Shown here in pieces: positions 62,723-64,000 of a stretch of 64,000 nt of DNA (position 1 is its first letter; the number at the start of each line of letters is the position of its first letter). The notes under the pieces are model-generated. The model saw only the letters and a program-made list of their open reading frames with translations. It was not told the DNA's origin and did not search any database. The position numbers and the translations under genes are program-made. Origin of the DNA: Cedecea selenatireducens (GTDB lineage: Bacteria > Pseudomonadota > Gammaproteobacteria > Enterobacterales > Enterobacteriaceae); NCBI RefSeq assembly GCF_042138895.1, contig NZ_JBHIKW010000015.1, positions 1 through 64,000 of the forward strand, in the 5' to 3' direction.

Positions 62723-63198
62723 CCCTCGCGTATATCGCGCTGGGCAGTAACCAGGCGTCACCGCTGGAGCAGGTTTCTTCAGCTCTTGACGCCCTTGCCG
62801 CCATTCCACAAAGCCGAATGGTGGCAACTTCTTCGTTTTACCGCACTCCCCCGCTGGGCCCGCAGGATCAGCCAGATTATCTGAATGCTGCCGTGGTTCT
62901 TGATACCGACCTGTCCGCCGAAGCCCTGTTAGACCATACTCAACGTATCGAACTTGAACATGGCCGCGTTCGCAAAGAAGATCGCTGGGGACCGCGTACG
63001 TTAGATCTCGATCTTATGCTGTTTGGCGATGAGGTGATGCACACCGACCGTCTGACCGTGCCCCATTACGATATGAAGAACCGTGCGTTTATGCTGGTTC
63101 CGCTACTGGAAATAGCACCTGAATGCCGCTTTCCTGACGGGCAATCTGTTGCTGAGATACTGGTTCGCCTCTCTCAGGAGGGCATCACCCGCTGGTAA
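62719..63198 (+). CDS. folK: 6-hydroxymethyl-7,8-dihydropterin pyrophosphokinase
   Basis: HPPK of the folate pathway, transferring pyrophosphate from ATP to the pterin. The family signature is RWGPRTLDLDLMLFG, containing the two magnesium-binding aspartates. It has 159 residues as in E. coli. It overlaps the pcnB stop by 4 bases (ATGA). It is separated from panB by only 44 bases, without the fimbrial operon found here in E. coli K-12. Confidence 0.96.
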   Translation: MTLAYIALGSNQASPLEQVSSALDALAAIPQSRMVATSSFYRTPPLGPQDQPDYLNAAVVLDTDLSAEALLDHTQRIELEHGRVRKEDRWGPRTLDLDLMLFGDEVMHTDRLTVPHYDMKNRAFMLVPLLEIAPECRFPDGQSVAEILVRLSQEGITRW

Positions 63199-63242
63199 AC
63201 AGCGCGCCCGTATCCTGTTCAAACCTTTCTCCGGGGATGATG

Positions 63243-64000
63243 ATGAAACCCACTACCACCTCCACCCTGCGTAAGCTCAAGCAGGACAAAAAGAAATTCG
63301 CCACCCTTACCGCCTATGACTTTAGCTTCGCCAGGCTGTTTGCTGACGAAGGCATTGGCGTATTGTTGGTTGGCGATTCACTGGGCATGACGGTTCAGGG
63401 CCACGACTCCACGCTGCCGGTCACGGTGGAAGACATTGCCTACCACACCCGGGCAGTTCGCCGCGGTGCACCAAATTGCCTGCTGCTGGCCGACCTGCCG
63501 TTTATGGCCTACGCCACGCCGGAGCAGGCATTTGCCAATTCCGCAGAGGTGATGCGCGCCGGGGCCAACATGGTGAAAATCGAGGGCGGACGCTGGCTGG
63601 CTGAGACGGTGAAAATGCTGACCGAACGCGCTGTCCCGGTCTGTGGCCACCTTGGACTCACCCCGCAGTCAGTGAACATTTTCGGCGGTTATAAAGTGCA
63701 GGGCCGCGACGAACAGGCGGCTCAAACGCTGCTGGACGACGCCCTGGCGCTGGAAGCTGCTGGTGCCCAGCTGTTGGTGCTGGAATGCGTGCCGGTGGAA
63801 CTGGCAAAACGCGTTACCGAAGCCCTTTCTATCCCGGTGATTGGCATTGGCGCGGGCAACGTCACGGACGGGCAAATTCTGGTGATGCATGATGCCTTCG
63901 GGATAACCGGCGGCCACATTCCTAAATTTGCGAAGAATTTCCTTGCTGAGACCGGTGATATTCGTGCCGCGGTGCGCCAGTACATTAATGAAGTCGAGTC
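63243..64000 (+). CDS. panB: 3-methyl-2-oxobutanoate hydroxymethyltransferase (truncated by the window edge)
   Basis: First committed step of pantothenate (CoA precursor) synthesis: adds a hydroxymethyl group from methylene-THF to ketoisovalerate. About 252 codons are visible of a family length of about 264, so only the last dozen residues are missing. Conserved segments LVGDSLGMTVQGHDSTLPVT, KIEGG and GHLGLTPQS are intact. The start is the third of three consecutive ATG codons (63237-63245), chosen for spacing from CCGGGG and homology; the first two are possible. Confidence 0.95.
   Translation, partial: MKPTTTSTLRKLKQDKKKFATLTAYDFSFARLFADEGIGVLLVGDSLGMTVQGHDSTLPVTVEDIAYHTRAVRRGAPNCLLLADLPFMAYATPEQAFANSAEVMRAGANMVKIEGGRWLAETVKMLTERAVPVCGHLGLTPQSVNIFGGYKVQGRDEQAAQTLLDDALALEAAGAQLLVLECVPVELAKRVTEALSIPVIGIGAGNVTDGQILVMHDAFGITGGHIPKFAKNFLAETGDIRAAVRQYINEVE

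Noticed and set aside
1..64000. Search for CRISPR arrays, tRNA genes, insertion sequences, prophage or toxin-antitoxin genes
   Set aside because: No evenly spaced direct repeats, cloverleaf sequences, transposase or integrase motifs, or phage genes were seen by eye. All gaps but one are under 300 bases; the 314-base gap is the rpsB leader and promoter region.

Overview
The window is a stretch of core chromosome from a member of the Enterobacteriaceae. Almost every protein reads as a close relative of its Escherichia coli counterpart, and gene order matches the E. coli region between the rrnH ribosomal RNA operon and panB, read in the opposite orientation. It is not E. coli or Shigella: several genes present there in K-12 are missing here, one cytochrome gene is added, and the proteins diverge by a moderate amount. 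I cannot name the genus from the sequence alone.

Layout. 1-700: an rRNA P1 promoter firing out of the left edge, then gmhB (LPS heptose synthesis). 785-3470: a MetJ-type operator and the D-methionine importer metNIQ. 3522-6505: rcsF, trmO, proS. 6510-8842: nlpE, arfB and yaeQ on the minus strand, then yaeP-rof on the plus strand. 8898-32954 is one long minus-strand run: a small c-type cytochrome, tilS, yaeR, ldcC, accA, dnaE, rnhB, then the envelope block lpxB-lpxA-fabZ-lpxD-skp-bamA-rseP-cdsA-uppS-ispC, then frr, pyrH, tsf, rpsB. 33269-38222: map, glnD, dapD, yaeH. 38280-45524: degP and dgt, then mtnN-btuF-yadS, then erpA and clcA. 45681-55753: hemL, the ferrichrome system fhuACDB, mrcB. 55909-64000: hrpB, thpR-sfsA, dksA, gluQ, pcnB-folK and a truncated panB.

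How the genes fit together. The 17.7-29.4 kb block makes and exports the outer membrane: lipid A acylation and disaccharide formation (LpxA, LpxD, LpxB), fatty acid supply (AccA, FabZ), outer-membrane protein chaperoning and insertion (Skp, BamA), envelope stress signalling (RseP; DegP sits further on behind a textbook sigma-E promoter), phospholipid precursor (CdsA) and undecaprenyl carrier (IspC, UppS). RcsF and NlpE are the sensory lipoproteins for Rcs and Cpx. The 29.7-34 kb block serves translation (RpsB, Tsf, Frr, Map).

I found no mobile element, prophage, CRISPR array, tRNA gene or toxin-antitoxin pair, and no candidate for a wholly new system. The points most worth a second look are the AUU start of pcnB, the extra cytochrome c gene coupled to tilS, the rRNA promoter whose Fis site overlaps the end of gmhB, the palindromic element between ispC and frr, the structured yaeP-rof leader, and the changed surface loops of FhuA and BamA.
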